Assembly: GCF_036227485.1 (NCBI RefSeq)
Contig: NZ_CP109479.1
Coordinates: 2,046,001 to 2,110,000, forward strand
Direction: 5' to 3'
Length of the DNA stretch: 64,000 nt
Source of the DNA: Streptomyces sp. NBC_01451
Lineage (GTDB): Bacteria; Actinomycetota; Actinomycetes; Streptomycetales; Streptomycetaceae
The notes under the pieces are model-generated. The model was not told the origin of the DNA. It saw only the letters and a list, made by a program, of their open reading frames with translations, and made no database searches. How positions within the stretch are numbered: the stretch's first letter is position 1; every line of letters begins with the position of its first letter. Below, piece by piece: positions 1 to 8,399 of the stretch. The position numbers and the translations under genes were made by a program.

Positions 1-654
1 GACCAGTACGCCGCCGTGCCACAGGAGTTGATCCACCATCAGCTGCCGCGCCTGGTGCCGACGGGCGACGTCGGCATCGGCACCGGAGGGCCGGGCTGTG
101 TGATCGGCCCACCGGGCTACGACAAGTCGCCCGCGCTCTCCGTGTTCACCGCGATGTTCCTGCACGGCGGCTGGCTGCATCTGCTGGGCAACATGCTGTT
201 CCTGCTGATCTTCGGCAACAACATCGAGGACCGCCTGGGACATGTGCGGTATCTGCTCTTCTACGTCGCCTGCGGCTACGCGGCGTCGTACGGCTTCGCG
301 CTCCTCAACGCCGACTCGGGCGACCCCCTGATCGGCGCCTCCGGAGCCATCGCCGGTGTCCTGGGCGCCTATCTGGTGCTGTTCCCGAAGGCCAGGGTGT
401 GGGTCCTGGTGCCCTTCCTGGTCTTCCTGCCGCTGCGGCTGCCCGCCTGGCTGGTGCTGGGCTTCTGGTTCGCGCTGCAGGCGGTGTACTCGTCCGGCGA
501 GGGCGTCACCGAGGCCGGCACCGTGGCGTACGCGGCCCACGTCGTCGGCTTCCTCGCGGGCATGTTCCTCGCCTGGCCGCTCAGGGCCGGCACCCCGCCG
601 CCGCCGGAGCCGGGCCGCCTGCTGTGGGGCAGGCAGGCACGGCACACGTGGTGA
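1..654 (+). CDS. Rhomboid family intramembrane serine protease, 5'-truncated
   Basis: The frame is open from base 1 and the true start lies outside the window; the GTG at 16 is probably internal. Rhomboids cleave membrane-protein substrates within the bilayer with a Ser-His dyad. The rhomboid core is visible: an HGGWLHLLGNM segment (the conserved H-x-x-x-N helix), the GASGA loop whose Ser codon is at 340-342, and AHVVGFLAGM with the His codon at 538-540. Several hydrophobic segments alternate with short loops, as expected of a polytopic membrane protein. It runs convergently into hemE, with stop codons 18 bp apart. The family is certain; the substrate is unknown. Confidence 0.9.
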   Translation, partial: DQYAAVPQELIHHQLPRLVPTGDVGIGTGGPGCVIGPPGYDKSPALSVFTAMFLHGGWLHLLGNMLFLLIFGNNIEDRLGHVRYLLFYVACGYAASYGFALLNADSGDPLIGASGAIAGVLGAYLVLFPKARVWVLVPFLVFLPLRLPAWLVLGFWFALQAVYSSGEGVTEAGTVAYAAHVVGFLAGMFLAWPLRAGTPPPPEPGRLLWGRQARHTW

Positions 655-672
655 CGGTCGCCGACTCGCTAC

Positions 673-1767
673 TCAGCGGGCGGTGTTCGTGTGGACGTAC
701 TCCACGAGGCGGGTCAGGGCGTCCGGGGGCGTGTTCGGCATGACGCCGTGGCCGAGGTTGAAGATGTGGCCCTCCAGACCCTTCGCGGAGTCGAGGACCT
801 CGCGGGTCTTGGCCTCGACGGCCTCCGTGGAGGCGAACAGGACCGTCGGGTCGAGGTTGCCCTGGAGCGCCTTGCCGGGACCGATGCGACGGGCGGCCTC
901 GTCGAGCGGGACGCGCCAGTCGACGCCCATGACGTCCACGCCGGCCTCGCTCATGGGGGCGAGGAGCTCGCCGGTGCCGACGCCGAAGTGGATGCGCGGC
1001 ACGCCGTATCCCTCGACGGCCTTGAAGACCTTCCGGGAGGCGGGGAGCACCGAGCGGCGGTAGTCGGCCGGGGCGAGGGCGCCGGCCCACGAGTCGAACA
1101 GCTGGACGGCGCCGGCGCCGGCCTCGATCTGGACCTTCAGGAAGGCCGCCGTGATGTCGGCGAGGCGGTCGAGGAGGTCCGCCCAGAGCTGCGGGTCGCC
1201 GTACATGATCGCCTTGGCGTTCTCGTACGTCCGGGACGGGCCGCCCTCGACGAGGTAGCTCGCCAGGGTGAAGGGCGCGCCGGCGAAGCCGATGAGCGGG
1301 GTGGCGCCGAGTTCGCGGGTGAGCAGGCCGATGGCCTCGGTGACGTACGGGACGTCCTCGGGGGTGAGGTCGCGGAGCTGGGCGAGGTCGGCGCGGGTGC
1401 GGATCGGCTTCTCGACGACCGGCCCGACGCCGGGCTTGATGTCGAGGTCGACACCGATGGCCTTGAGCGGGACGACGATGTCGCTGAAGTAGATCGCCGC
1501 GTCCACGTCGTGCCGGCGCACCGGCTGGAGCGTGATCTCGGTGACCAGCTCGGGTCGGGTGCAGGACTCCAGCATGGGGATGCCCTCGCGGACCTTGCGG
1601 TACTCGGGCAGAGAACGCCCGGCCTGGCGCATGAACCACACGGGCGTGTGCGGCACGGGCTCGCGTCTGCACGCCTTCAGGAAGGGGGAATCCTGCACGG
1701 CGTCGTTCTTGACGGCGCCGGACGTCGCTGTCGGCTGCTGGCCCGCGGGGCTCTGGTTCGCGCTCAC
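673..1767 (-). CDS. hemE: Uroporphyrinogen decarboxylase
   Basis: This enzyme decarboxylates the four acetate side chains of uroporphyrinogen III to give coproporphyrinogen III in cytosolic heme synthesis. The protein is 364 aa, close to the usual 350-360. Both family signatures are present: [13 protein letters not shown] near the N-terminus and [12 protein letters not shown] in the middle. The GTG start at 1767 gives a roughly 25-residue polar extension before the conserved [11 protein letters not shown] block, so the true start could be slightly downstream. It is divergent from the DUF3000 gene across about 130 bp. Confidence 0.96.
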   Translation of the reverse strand: MSANQSPAGQQPTATSGAVKNDAVQDSPFLKACRREPVPHTPVWFMRQAGRSLPEYRKVREGIPMLESCTRPELVTEITLQPVRRHDVDAAIYFSDIVVPLKAIGVDLDIKPGVGPVVEKPIRTRADLAQLRDLTPEDVPYVTEAIGLLTRELGATPLIGFAGAPFTLASYLVEGGPSRTYENAKAIMYGDPQLWADLLDRLADITAAFLKVQIEAGAGAVQLFDSWAGALAPADYRRSVLPASRKVFKAVEGYGVPRIHFGVGTGELLAPMSEAGVDVMGVDWRVPLDEAARRIGPGKALQGNLDPTVLFASTEAVEAKTREVLDSAKGLEGHIFNLGHGVMPNTPPDALTRLVEYVHTNTAR

Positions 1768-1896
1768 GACCAGAAGTCTCGCACGCTCCGCCGACAGTCC
1801 CGCGAACAGCCCTGCCGACGGCTCTCACCGGACTGTGGCCCGTCCCACGGGTGTCCCTCCCCGCAAGGAGGCCCGGTTCCCCTTAATCTTCCCCGC

Positions 1897-2565
1897 ATGG
1901 CTGCGGCTCAGGGACGACTGTCGGACGGCACTGGCGGAATGGACGACGCGAAGGAGGGGGACCGGGACGCGATGGATGCTGCTCCGTTGCCCTTCCGGGC
2001 CGCTGTCGACGCGTTGCGGACCGCGCGGCTGAGGCCGCAGATCGAGATCGAGCCGACGCGGGCGCCCCAGCGCCTGGCGCCGTTCGCGTACGCGCTGGAG
2101 GCGGCGGTCGTCGACGGCGAGGAGGATCTGGCCGACGGCCGGCTCGTCCTGCTGCACGACCCGGCCGGGCACGACGCCTGGCAGGGCTCCTTCCGGCTGG
2201 TGACGCTGGTGCGCGCCGAACTGGAGCCGGAGATGGCCGCCGACCCGCTGCTGCCTGACGTGTGCTGGTCCTGGCTGACCGGGGCGCTCCAGGCGCGCGG
2301 GCTGTCGTACGGCGAGGCCAGCGGCACGGTCACGCGCGCGAGTTCGCACTACTTCGGCGGGATGTCGGAGCGGCCCGCCGCCTCCCAGATCGAGATCCGT
2401 GCCTCCTGGACGCCCCGTGAGGGCCTCGGCGGCGTCCCGGACACGGCGTCCCACCTCGCCTCCTGGTGCGACCTGCTCGCCCAGATCGCGGGCCTGCCGC
2501 CGGCCGGCCCCGGGGACGCATCGGTGGTGACGCTGCCGCAGCGGCGGGGGCCCCAGTCCCGCTGA
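1897..2565 (+). CDS. DUF3000 domain-containing protein
   Basis: This 222-aa protein of unknown function matches the actinobacterial DUF3000 family, which from memory sits beside hemE throughout Streptomyces. It is soluble, with no signal peptide or membrane segment. Conserved-looking blocks are PFRAAVDALRTARLRPQIEIEP and the later CWSWLTGALQ segment. The start is uncertain. ATG 1897 gives the longest form but has a distant GGAGG; ATG 1972 follows AAGGAGGGGG at 1951-1960 and would give 197 aa. A strong terminator lies 28 bp after the stop. Confidence 0.85.
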   Translation: MAAAQGRLSDGTGGMDDAKEGDRDAMDAAPLPFRAAVDALRTARLRPQIEIEPTRAPQRLAPFAYALEAAVVDGEEDLADGRLVLLHDPAGHDAWQGSFRLVTLVRAELEPEMAADPLLPDVCWSWLTGALQARGLSYGEASGTVTRASSHYFGGMSERPAASQIEIRASWTPREGLGGVPDTASHLASWCDLLAQIAGLPPAGPGDASVVTLPQRRGPQSR

Positions 2566-2592
2566 ACCACCCCGACTTCCCACCGACCGGCT

Positions 2593-2634
2593 GAACGGCC
2601 TTGCGGTCCCCGTGCGGGGACCGCAAGGCCGTTC
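2593..2634 (+). terminator. Rho-independent-type terminator after DUF3000
   Basis: A perfect 19-bp inverted repeat (2593-2611 with 2616-2634) closes on a GTGC loop and is followed by CTTTGT. It lies directly downstream of the DUF3000 stop codon. Confidence 0.85.
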
Positions 2635-2919
2635 CTTTGTCGCCCCTCCACGCGCCCCCTTGTTCCCGGTATCGGCACGCCGTCTTTAGTAGCTCTTTGT
2701 CGATACGGCCACTTTCGGCCGCGTATCGACGCAGAGTGAAACCGTTCGATCTTCGGATGATCGATCGCGTGTCCGAATTGCACGGATTGTTACTCACCAG
2801 ATCGTGATCTTTCTCTAAAGGAGCACAGGTTTGATGCCGAAGACCTCTGTGACCTTGAAAGCACGGTCGATCCGGTTTCACCCCCAGGACCGGATCCGTT
2901 CCGCACTCCAGGAGGCCTG
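2635..2919 (+). promoter_or_regulatory. Leader region of the LuxR-type response regulator
   Basis: This is 285 bp without a conventional gene. It is more AT-rich than its surroundings. It carries an inverted repeat GTCGATAC / GTATCGAC (2699-2706 and 2723-2730) and a consensus-like ribosome site AAAGGAG (2817-2823) placed 10 nt before an ATG at 2834. That ATG opens a 74-codon frame (2834-3058) which overlaps the start of the regulator gene in another frame. It may be a leader ORF or only a strong false ribosome site. No canonical -35/-10 pair is clear. Confidence 0.45.
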
Positions 2920-3579
2920 GTGTCCGTTCTTCTTGAGCAGCCCGCAAGCCTGGTCGCCTACCGCCCGAACAAGCCGACCGCCATGGTGGTCGTGGCCGAC
3001 CCCCGCGTCCGCTCCACCGTCACCCGCCACCTGTGGGCGCTCGGTGTGCGCGATGTGATCGAGGCCTCGTCCATCGCGGAGGCTCGTCCCCGCATCGGCA
3101 ACCCCCGCGACATCTGCGTCGCAGACGTCCACCTGCCCGACGGCAGCGGGCTCACCCTGCTGTCCGAGACCCGTGCCGCGGGCTGGCCCAACGGCCTGGC
3201 CCTGTCCGCCGCCGACGACATCGGAGCCGTGCGCAACGCCCTCGCGGGCGGTGTGAAGGGCTACGTCGTCACCGGAACCCGCAACAACATCGGGCTCCCC
3301 AACCGACCGGGTGCCGCTCCCATCGGCGCCGGCGCCCGTATGCACCGCCGCCCCCCGGGCGCCCCGAGCCACCCGGGCGGCTACCGCGAGCTGTCCGGCC
3401 GCGAGGTCGAGGTCCTGCGACTGGTCGCCGAGGGCCAGTCGAACAAGGCGATCGGCGTCTCCATGGGCCTGTCCGCGCTGACCGTCAAGAGCCACCTCGC
3501 CCGTATCGCCCGCAAGCTCGGCACGGGCGACCGCGCCGGGATGGTGGCGGTGGCCCTGCGCACCGGAATCATCCACTGA
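2920..3579 (+). CDS. LuxR/NarL-family response regulator (orphan)
   Basis: The 219-aa protein has an N-terminal receiver (about 20-125) and a C-terminal NarL-type helix-turn-helix (about 150-215). The presumed phospho-acceptor is the Asp in VADVHLPDGSG, and the conserved Ser (ALSAAD) and Lys (GVKGY) are present. The first acidic pocket is reduced to VVVADPR, where typical receivers have two adjacent acids. The HTH reads LSGREVEVLRLVAEGQSNKA, typical of the family. The GTG start at 2920 is set by GGAGG at 2911-2915. No histidine kinase is adjacent, so it is an orphan whose targets cannot be inferred. Confidence 0.92.
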   Translation: MSVLLEQPASLVAYRPNKPTAMVVVADPRVRSTVTRHLWALGVRDVIEASSIAEARPRIGNPRDICVADVHLPDGSGLTLLSETRAAGWPNGLALSAADDIGAVRNALAGGVKGYVVTGTRNNIGLPNRPGAAPIGAGARMHRRPPGAPSHPGGYRELSGREVEVLRLVAEGQSNKAIGVSMGLSALTVKSHLARIARKLGTGDRAGMVAVALRTGIIH

Positions 3580-3732
3580 CACTGATTCCGGTCCCGATCA
3601 CGACCCGATCCGACCTGATCTGATCTGACCTTCCTGACCGCTGATCCTGATCACTGACGAACGACCGTCGGCGCCCGGCCGCTGACGACCGTTCCGCCAC
3701 TACTCCTGACCGAGATGACCGACAGAATTCAC

Positions 3733-3750
3733 TGACACGTGTGACACGTG
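3733..3750 (+). repeat. Tandem TGACACGTG repeat upstream of rnd
   Basis: Two perfect 9-bp copies of TGACACGTG are head to tail and each contains a CACGTG palindrome. They lie 80 bp before the RNase D start codon and upstream of the regulator gene's terminator. The role is unknown. Confidence 0.6.
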
Positions 3751-3768
3751 ACCGGTTTACGACCCCAA

Positions 3769-3804
3769 GGCGCCCGTCGACGGAACGTTCCGTCGGCGGG
3801 CGCC
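3769..3804 (+). terminator. Terminator after the response regulator
   Basis: An 18-bp inverted repeat (3769-3786 with 3787-3804, one G-T pair) has essentially no spacer. It sits between the response regulator and ribonuclease D, 25 bp before the rnd start, so it may also affect rnd transcription. Confidence 0.7.
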
Positions 3805-3829
3805 GTCCATACACAGATACCCTTGACAG

Positions 3830-5119
3830 GTGACCGAAGCCCAAGAGACCGCAGCAGACAGCTCACTGCGAACCACCGGAGGCGCCCCTCCGGACGACAA
3901 CGGATCTTCTGAGGCTCAGGCGCCGATCCCACTTCTCGAACCCCGTGACGGGATTCCGCCCGTCGTCACCGACGAGAACTCGCTCGCCGAGGTCATCGCG
4001 GCGTTCGCCGCGGGCACCGGCCCCGTGGCCGTCGACGCCGAACGCGCGTCCGGATACCGCTACGGACAGCGCGCCTACCTGGTGCAGTTGCGCCGCGAGG
4101 GCGCCGGCACCGCGCTCATCGACCCGGTCGCCTGCCCTGACCTGTCGGGCCTCGGCGAGGCGCTCAGCGGCGTGGAATGGGTACTGCACGCCGCCACCCA
4201 GGATCTGCCCTGTCTCCGCGAGATAGGTATGGTCCCCACTCACCTGTTCGACACCGAGCTGGCCGGACGGCTGGCCGGGTTCCCCCGGGTCGGCCTGGGC
4301 GCGATGGTCGAGGGCGTCCTGGGCTTCGTACTCGAGAAGGGCCACTCCGCGGTCGACTGGTCGACCCGGCCGCTGCCCGAGCCCTGGCTGCGGTATGCGG
4401 CGCTTGACGTCGAACTCCTGGTCGACCTGCGGGACGCCCTGGAGAAGGAGCTGGACCGGCAGGGCAAGCTGGAGTGGGCCCGCGAGGAGTTCGACGCGAT
4501 CGCGTCGGCGCCGCCGCCGGAGCCCCGCAAGGATCCGTGGCGGCGCACGTCGGGCATGCACAAGGTGCGTCGGCGTCGGCAGCTCGCCGTCGTACGGGAG
4601 CTGTGGGAGACCCGGGACCGGATCGCGCAGCGCCGCGACGTGTCCCCGGGCAAGGTGCTGTCGGACGCGGCCATCGTCGAGGCCGCGCTCGCCGTGCCGG
4701 CCAACGTCCACGCGCTGGCCGGGCTGACCGGCTTCGGGCATCGGATGGGGCGGCGGCAGCTGGAGCAGTGGCAGGCGGCGGTGGACAACGTGAAGGCTCT
4801 CACCGACGCCCAGTTGCCCCAGCCCGGGCAGCCCGTGGTCGGGCCGCCGCCGCCGCGCGCCTGGGCCGACAAGGACCCGGTGGCCGCTGCCCGGTTGTCC
4901 GCCGCCCGGGCCGGGGTCTCCGCCCTGGCCGAGCGGCTGAACATGCCTCAGGAGAATCTGATCACCCCGGACACGGTGCGCAGGGTCTGCTGGGAGCCGC
5001 CCGCTCCGCTGGACGCCGGGTCCGTGGCCGCGGCCCTCGCCGGGTACGGGGCGAGAGGCTGGCAGGTCGAGCAGGTGACGCCGGTCCTGGTCGAGGCGCT
5101 GTCCGCCGAGGCGCCGTAG
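3830..5119 (+). CDS. rnd: Ribonuclease D (3'-5' exonuclease with HRDC domain)
   Basis: The 429-aa protein has a DEDD exonuclease domain (about 45-220) and an HRDC nucleic-acid-binding domain (about 240-320), followed by an actinobacterial C-terminal extension. Catalytic acids are visible: Asp69 and Glu71 in VAVDAERASGYRYG, the Asp in AATQDLPCL, and YAALDVELL, which supplies the Tyr and the last Asp (DEDDy type). RNase D trims the 3' ends of tRNA precursors and other small RNAs. The GTG start at 3830 has no good ribosome site, so the message may be leaderless. The 3' end meets a convergent ABC permease gene 13 bp away. Confidence 0.95.
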   Translation: MTEAQETAADSSLRTTGGAPPDDNGSSEAQAPIPLLEPRDGIPPVVTDENSLAEVIAAFAAGTGPVAVDAERASGYRYGQRAYLVQLRREGAGTALIDPVACPDLSGLGEALSGVEWVLHAATQDLPCLREIGMVPTHLFDTELAGRLAGFPRVGLGAMVEGVLGFVLEKGHSAVDWSTRPLPEPWLRYAALDVELLVDLRDALEKELDRQGKLEWAREEFDAIASAPPPEPRKDPWRRTSGMHKVRRRRQLAVVRELWETRDRIAQRRDVSPGKVLSDAAIVEAALAVPANVHALAGLTGFGHRMGRRQLEQWQAAVDNVKALTDAQLPQPGQPVVGPPPPRAWADKDPVAAARLSAARAGVSALAERLNMPQENLITPDTVRRVCWEPPAPLDAGSVAAALAGYGARGWQVEQVTPVLVEALSAEAP

Positions 5120-5132
5120 GCACACCGCGAAA

Positions 5133-5963
5133 TCACCTCGTCGCCCCCTTCATGAAGCCGTTGTAGATGAACCGCTGCAACGACAGGAAAGCGGCCAGCG
5201 TCGGCAGGATGACCAGGACCGCACCCGCCGAAATGGTCTCCCAGTGGGCGGCGAAGGGGCCCTTGAAGCGGAAAAGGGACGTCGAAATCACGCCAAGATC
5301 TTCGGAGGGCATGTAGAGGAAGGGGATGTAGAAGTCGTTGTAGACGGTGATCCCCTTCACTATCACCACCGTGGCGATCGCCGGCCTGAGCAGCGGGAAG
5401 ATGATCTTCCGGTAGATCGTGAAGGCGTTGGCGCCGTCGAGGCGTGCCGACTCGTCCAGGGAGACCGGGATCGACCGGACGAACTGCAGGAAGATGTAGA
5501 TCGACACGATGTCCGTGCCCATGTAGAGCGCGATGGGCGCCCAGAGGGTGTCGAACATGCCGAAGCTGTTGACGATCTGGAACGTCGCCACCTGGGTGGT
5601 GACGCCGGGGACCAGGGTCGCCACCAGGAACAGGGCGATCACCAGCTTCCGGAAACGGAACGTGAAGCGGTCGATCGCGTATGCCGTCATCGAGCCGATG
5701 AGGACGGTTCCCGCGACGGCGAACAGGAGGATGAAGGCCGTGTTGGCGAACGCGGCCAGCATCTCGCCGTCCTGGAACGCCGTCACGTAGTTGTGGAGGT
5801 TCAGGAGATCGCCGGGCAGCGAGAGCGCCCCGCTGTCGTCCGCCATCTCCTGCTCGGACTTGAGCGAGGTCAGCACGATCACGCCCAGCGGCAGCAGGAC
5901 CACCACCACCGCGAGGACCAGGGACAGGTACACGAACGTACGGGCAACCGCTCGGCGCGTCAT
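5133..5963 (-). CDS. Carbohydrate ABC transporter permease (MalG type)
   Basis: The 276-aa inner-membrane subunit has about six hydrophobic segments. The cytoplasmic EAA loop that docks the ATPase reads DESARLDGANAFTIYRKI. With the adjacent MalF-type permease it forms the channel of a CUT1 sugar importer. Its ATG overlaps the stop of the upstream permease (ATGA, 5960-5963), so the two are translationally coupled. No ATPase gene is nearby; in Streptomyces such systems usually share the general ATPase MsiK encoded elsewhere. Association with beta-mannosidase suggests a mannoside substrate. Confidence 0.94.
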   Translation of the reverse strand: MTRRAVARTFVYLSLVLAVVVVLLPLGVIVLTSLKSEQEMADDSGALSLPGDLLNLHNYVTAFQDGEMLAAFANTAFILLFAVAGTVLIGSMTAYAIDRFTFRFRKLVIALFLVATLVPGVTTQVATFQIVNSFGMFDTLWAPIALYMGTDIVSIYIFLQFVRSIPVSLDESARLDGANAFTIYRKIIFPLLRPAIATVVIVKGITVYNDFYIPFLYMPSEDLGVISTSLFRFKGPFAAHWETISAGAVLVILPTLAAFLSLQRFIYNGFMKGATR

Positions 5964-6931
5964 ACGAGGTCCACCCTGTCGTCAGGAACGAGCCGCCGCT
6001 GCACCCAGGTCGCGGCGAGCACGATCAGCAGCAGTACGACGGCCGCCGCCGAGGCGAGCCCCGTCTTGTTGAACTGGAACGCCAGCTTCACCGTCTGGAT
6101 CACGAAGGTCTCGGTGCCGGTGGCCCCGCCGGTCATGATGTACGGGATCTCGAAGACCGAGAGGGAGCCGGAGATCGAGAGGATCACGGTCAGGCTCAGC
6201 ACCGGTTTGATGCCCGGCGCGATGATGTACCGGAACTGGTGCCAGCGGTTCGCCCCGTCGAGTTCCGCCGCCTCGTACAACTCCCCCGGGATGGACTGGA
6301 TCGCGCCCAGGAACAGGACGAAGTTCAGGCCCGTGTAGCGCCAGACCGAGACACCGGCGAGCGAGATGTTCGCCGACGTCGGGGTGCCCAGCCAGGCATG
6401 GTCCGTGTGGACGCCGAACACGCTCAGCACCGAGTCGAGGGTGCCGCCGTCCTGGAAGAAGTAGAGGAACACGAAGCCGATCGCGACCCCGTTGATCAGG
6501 TACGGGAAGAACAGCACGCCCTTGAAGAAGTTCCGGAAACGGACGTTGAAGCTGAGGATCGTCGCGAAGTAGAGCGCGGCGACGATCTGGAGCACGGAGG
6601 CGGCCAGGTAGTAGCCGCTGACGAAGAACACCTCGAACAGCTCGGGCCGGGTGAGGAGTTCGGTGTAGTTCCCGGCACCCGTGTAGTGCAGTTCGGGGCT
6701 GACGCCGTCCCAGTCGGTGAAGCTGTACGCGACCATGTTGACGATCGGCGCGTAGGTGAAGGTCAGGAGCAGCGCGAGCGGGGCGGCCAGGAACAGCCAG
6801 GGGGTGACCCCCCGCCACAGGTGTGCCCTGCGCGGGGGTGCCGGCGGGCCCGGGGTGACGGGCGCGGGCGGCGGTTCCTTCCGTCGCGCCGCCCTTCGTC
6901 CCGCCATGCCGGCCTCGGTGGTGTCCGTCAC
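5960..6931 (-). CDS. Carbohydrate ABC transporter permease (MalF type)
   Basis: The 323-aa permease starts with a polar, Arg/Pro-rich cytoplasmic segment followed by about six membrane spans. The EAA loop reads YEAAELDGANRWHQFRYI. The GTG start at 6931 overlaps the stop of the binding-protein gene (GTGA, 6928-6931), which fixes the start. It is the second gene of a three-gene importer operon transcribed leftward from the promoter near 8310. Confidence 0.94.
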   Translation of the reverse strand: MTDTTEAGMAGRRAARRKEPPPAPVTPGPPAPPRRAHLWRGVTPWLFLAAPLALLLTFTYAPIVNMVAYSFTDWDGVSPELHYTGAGNYTELLTRPELFEVFFVSGYYLAASVLQIVAALYFATILSFNVRFRNFFKGVLFFPYLINGVAIGFVFLYFFQDGGTLDSVLSVFGVHTDHAWLGTPTSANISLAGVSVWRYTGLNFVLFLGAIQSIPGELYEAAELDGANRWHQFRYIIAPGIKPVLSLTVILSISGSLSVFEIPYIMTGGATGTETFVIQTVKLAFQFNKTGLASAAAVVLLLIVLAATWVQRRLVPDDRVDLV

Positions 6932-8241
6932 GACGACCCCACGGACCGCTGCGCCTCGGTCCAGCGCTTGCCGAGGTCTCCGAGGAAGTCGTCGAGGCTG
7001 CCCTTGCGGGCGCCGCGGGCCAGGTCGACGAGATCCTGGCGGTAGTCGGGGGCGTAGAGGCCGACCTCCGACTCGGTGTCGATGAGCTTGAGCTGCGCGC
7101 CCGCCGTGTCGTCGACCTCGATGAACTTCACCCCCGCCTCCTCGTACGGCTGGAGCACCTCGGGCAGGGGGGCGTCCTTGAGCGGGGAGATGGCCAGGTT
7201 GTCCTCCGCGTAACCGGACTTGTCGGTGAACCAGTCGATCCAGGCGCGGGCCGCCTCCTTGTGCTTGCTGTGGACGTTGACGCCCTGGTTGTAGTCGGGG
7301 CCGACAACCGCGCAGAACTCTCCGTCCACCTGGGCCGGGAAGGGCATGAACCCGATGTCGGCGGGGTCGACGCCGGCCTTCTCGGCGGCGTCCTGGAACT
7401 GGACGATCGCCCAGGTGCCGAGCCACTGCGTGGCGATCTCGCCCTTCGCCATCCGGGGCTTGGACGCCTCCCAGTTGGTGGTCGTCGGGTCCTTCTCGGC
7501 GAGTCCGTCGTGCACGATGTCGTACAGCAGGGTGTCGCCGACGCGCAGGTCCGCGCCCTCGGCCCACGGGTCGCTCTCGACCAGTTTCGTCGTGGCCCCG
7601 GTGTCGCAGCCGACCGAGCCGTTGACGGACGTCCATGAGGTGAGCGGCCACTGGGCGGCGAAGTTGGTGTAGTACGGGTCCGCGTCCGTCTTCGCCTTGA
7701 TCGCCTTCAGGGCGGTGAGGAACCCGGCGGGTGTGGTGGGCCAGTCGGTGATGCCGGCCTCCCGCCAGATCCTCTTGTTGTAGAGGAACCCGGGGGCCAC
7801 TCCTACCGGGCTCTGGCCGTAGACCTTGCCGTCGACGGTGGTGTAGTCGGTGAAGCGGTACTTCTTGGCGCGCTCCGCCTGGGTGCCGAGCGACGCGAAG
7901 AACTTCGGGTAGTCGCTCTTCTTGATCACCGCGGGGATCAGCAGGACGTCGCCGTAGTTCTCCGTGTTCATCCGGATCTTGACTTCGGCCTCGTAGTTGG
8001 TGAGGCCCTCGAACTCGACCTTCACCTTCGGATACGTCTTCCGGAAGTCGTCGGCGTACTTCTTCAACGTGCCGTCCTGCACGAGATCGGTCCGCACGGT
8101 GAGGACCTTGATGGTGCCGGTCACTTTTGACGGATCGTCAGGCGCCTTCGCGTCGGCGCCCTCCGAGGTTCCTCCGGTTCCGGTGCACGCGGAGAGCAGC
8201 AGGCCGGCGGTGAGGAGTGCGGGAATCGTACGGCGGTTCAT
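6928..8241 (-). CDS. Extracellular solute-binding lipoprotein (CUT1 family)
   Basis: The 437-aa receptor captures sugar outside the membrane for the two permeases encoded downstream. The N-terminus is a lipoprotein signal (MNRRTIPALLTAGLLLSAC) with the lipidated Cys in LLLSAC, followed by a Gly/Thr/Ser linker. The body has the ABC sugar-binding fold, with blocks such as KVKVEFEGLTNYEAEVKI and EIATQWLGTWAI. ATG 8241 is preferred because GGAG at 8251-8254 is 9 nt upstream; ATG 8247 lies too close to it. By context the ligand is probably a beta-mannoside or manno-oligosaccharide, which is an inference. Confidence 0.92.
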   Translation of the reverse strand: MNRRTIPALLTAGLLLSACTGTGGTSEGADAKAPDDPSKVTGTIKVLTVRTDLVQDGTLKKYADDFRKTYPKVKVEFEGLTNYEAEVKIRMNTENYGDVLLIPAVIKKSDYPKFFASLGTQAERAKKYRFTDYTTVDGKVYGQSPVGVAPGFLYNKRIWREAGITDWPTTPAGFLTALKAIKAKTDADPYYTNFAAQWPLTSWTSVNGSVGCDTGATTKLVESDPWAEGADLRVGDTLLYDIVHDGLAEKDPTTTNWEASKPRMAKGEIATQWLGTWAIVQFQDAAEKAGVDPADIGFMPFPAQVDGEFCAVVGPDYNQGVNVHSKHKEAARAWIDWFTDKSGYAEDNLAISPLKDAPLPEVLQPYEEAGVKFIEVDDTAGAQLKLIDTESEVGLYAPDYRQDLVDLARGARKGSLDDFLGDLGKRWTEAQRSVGSS

Positions 8242-8309
8242 GTGCATCAGCTCCGTTCGGGACGGACGAGCACTACTGGGATGGCTGATTCGGCACTCTG
8301 ACACCACTT

Positions 8310-8325
8310 ACTGAACCGGTACAGT
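8310..8325. promoter_or_regulatory. Putative LacI-family operator between importer and beta-mannosidase
   Basis: ACTGAACCGGTACAGT is a 16-bp palindrome with one mismatched pair and a central CG, the usual shape of a LacI-family operator. It lies in the roughly 160-bp divergent intergenic region. The LacI regulator encoded at the end of the mannosidase operon is the obvious candidate ligand. Confidence 0.65.
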
Positions 8326-8399
8326 CCCTATTTCGCCAAGGGTGCCACCATGTTTTCCGCGCTTGACCATCGCGGGAATGGAACGGTTTAGGAGTGCGC

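Noticed and set aside
691..1896. Long plus-strand open frame joined upstream of DUF3000
   Set aside because: It is antisense to hemE and reflects third-position GC bias; the DUF3000 homology begins only after about 1897.
5133..8241. Missing ATPase as evidence of a broken importer
   Set aside because: Streptomyces CUT1 importers commonly lack a local ATPase and share MsiK.
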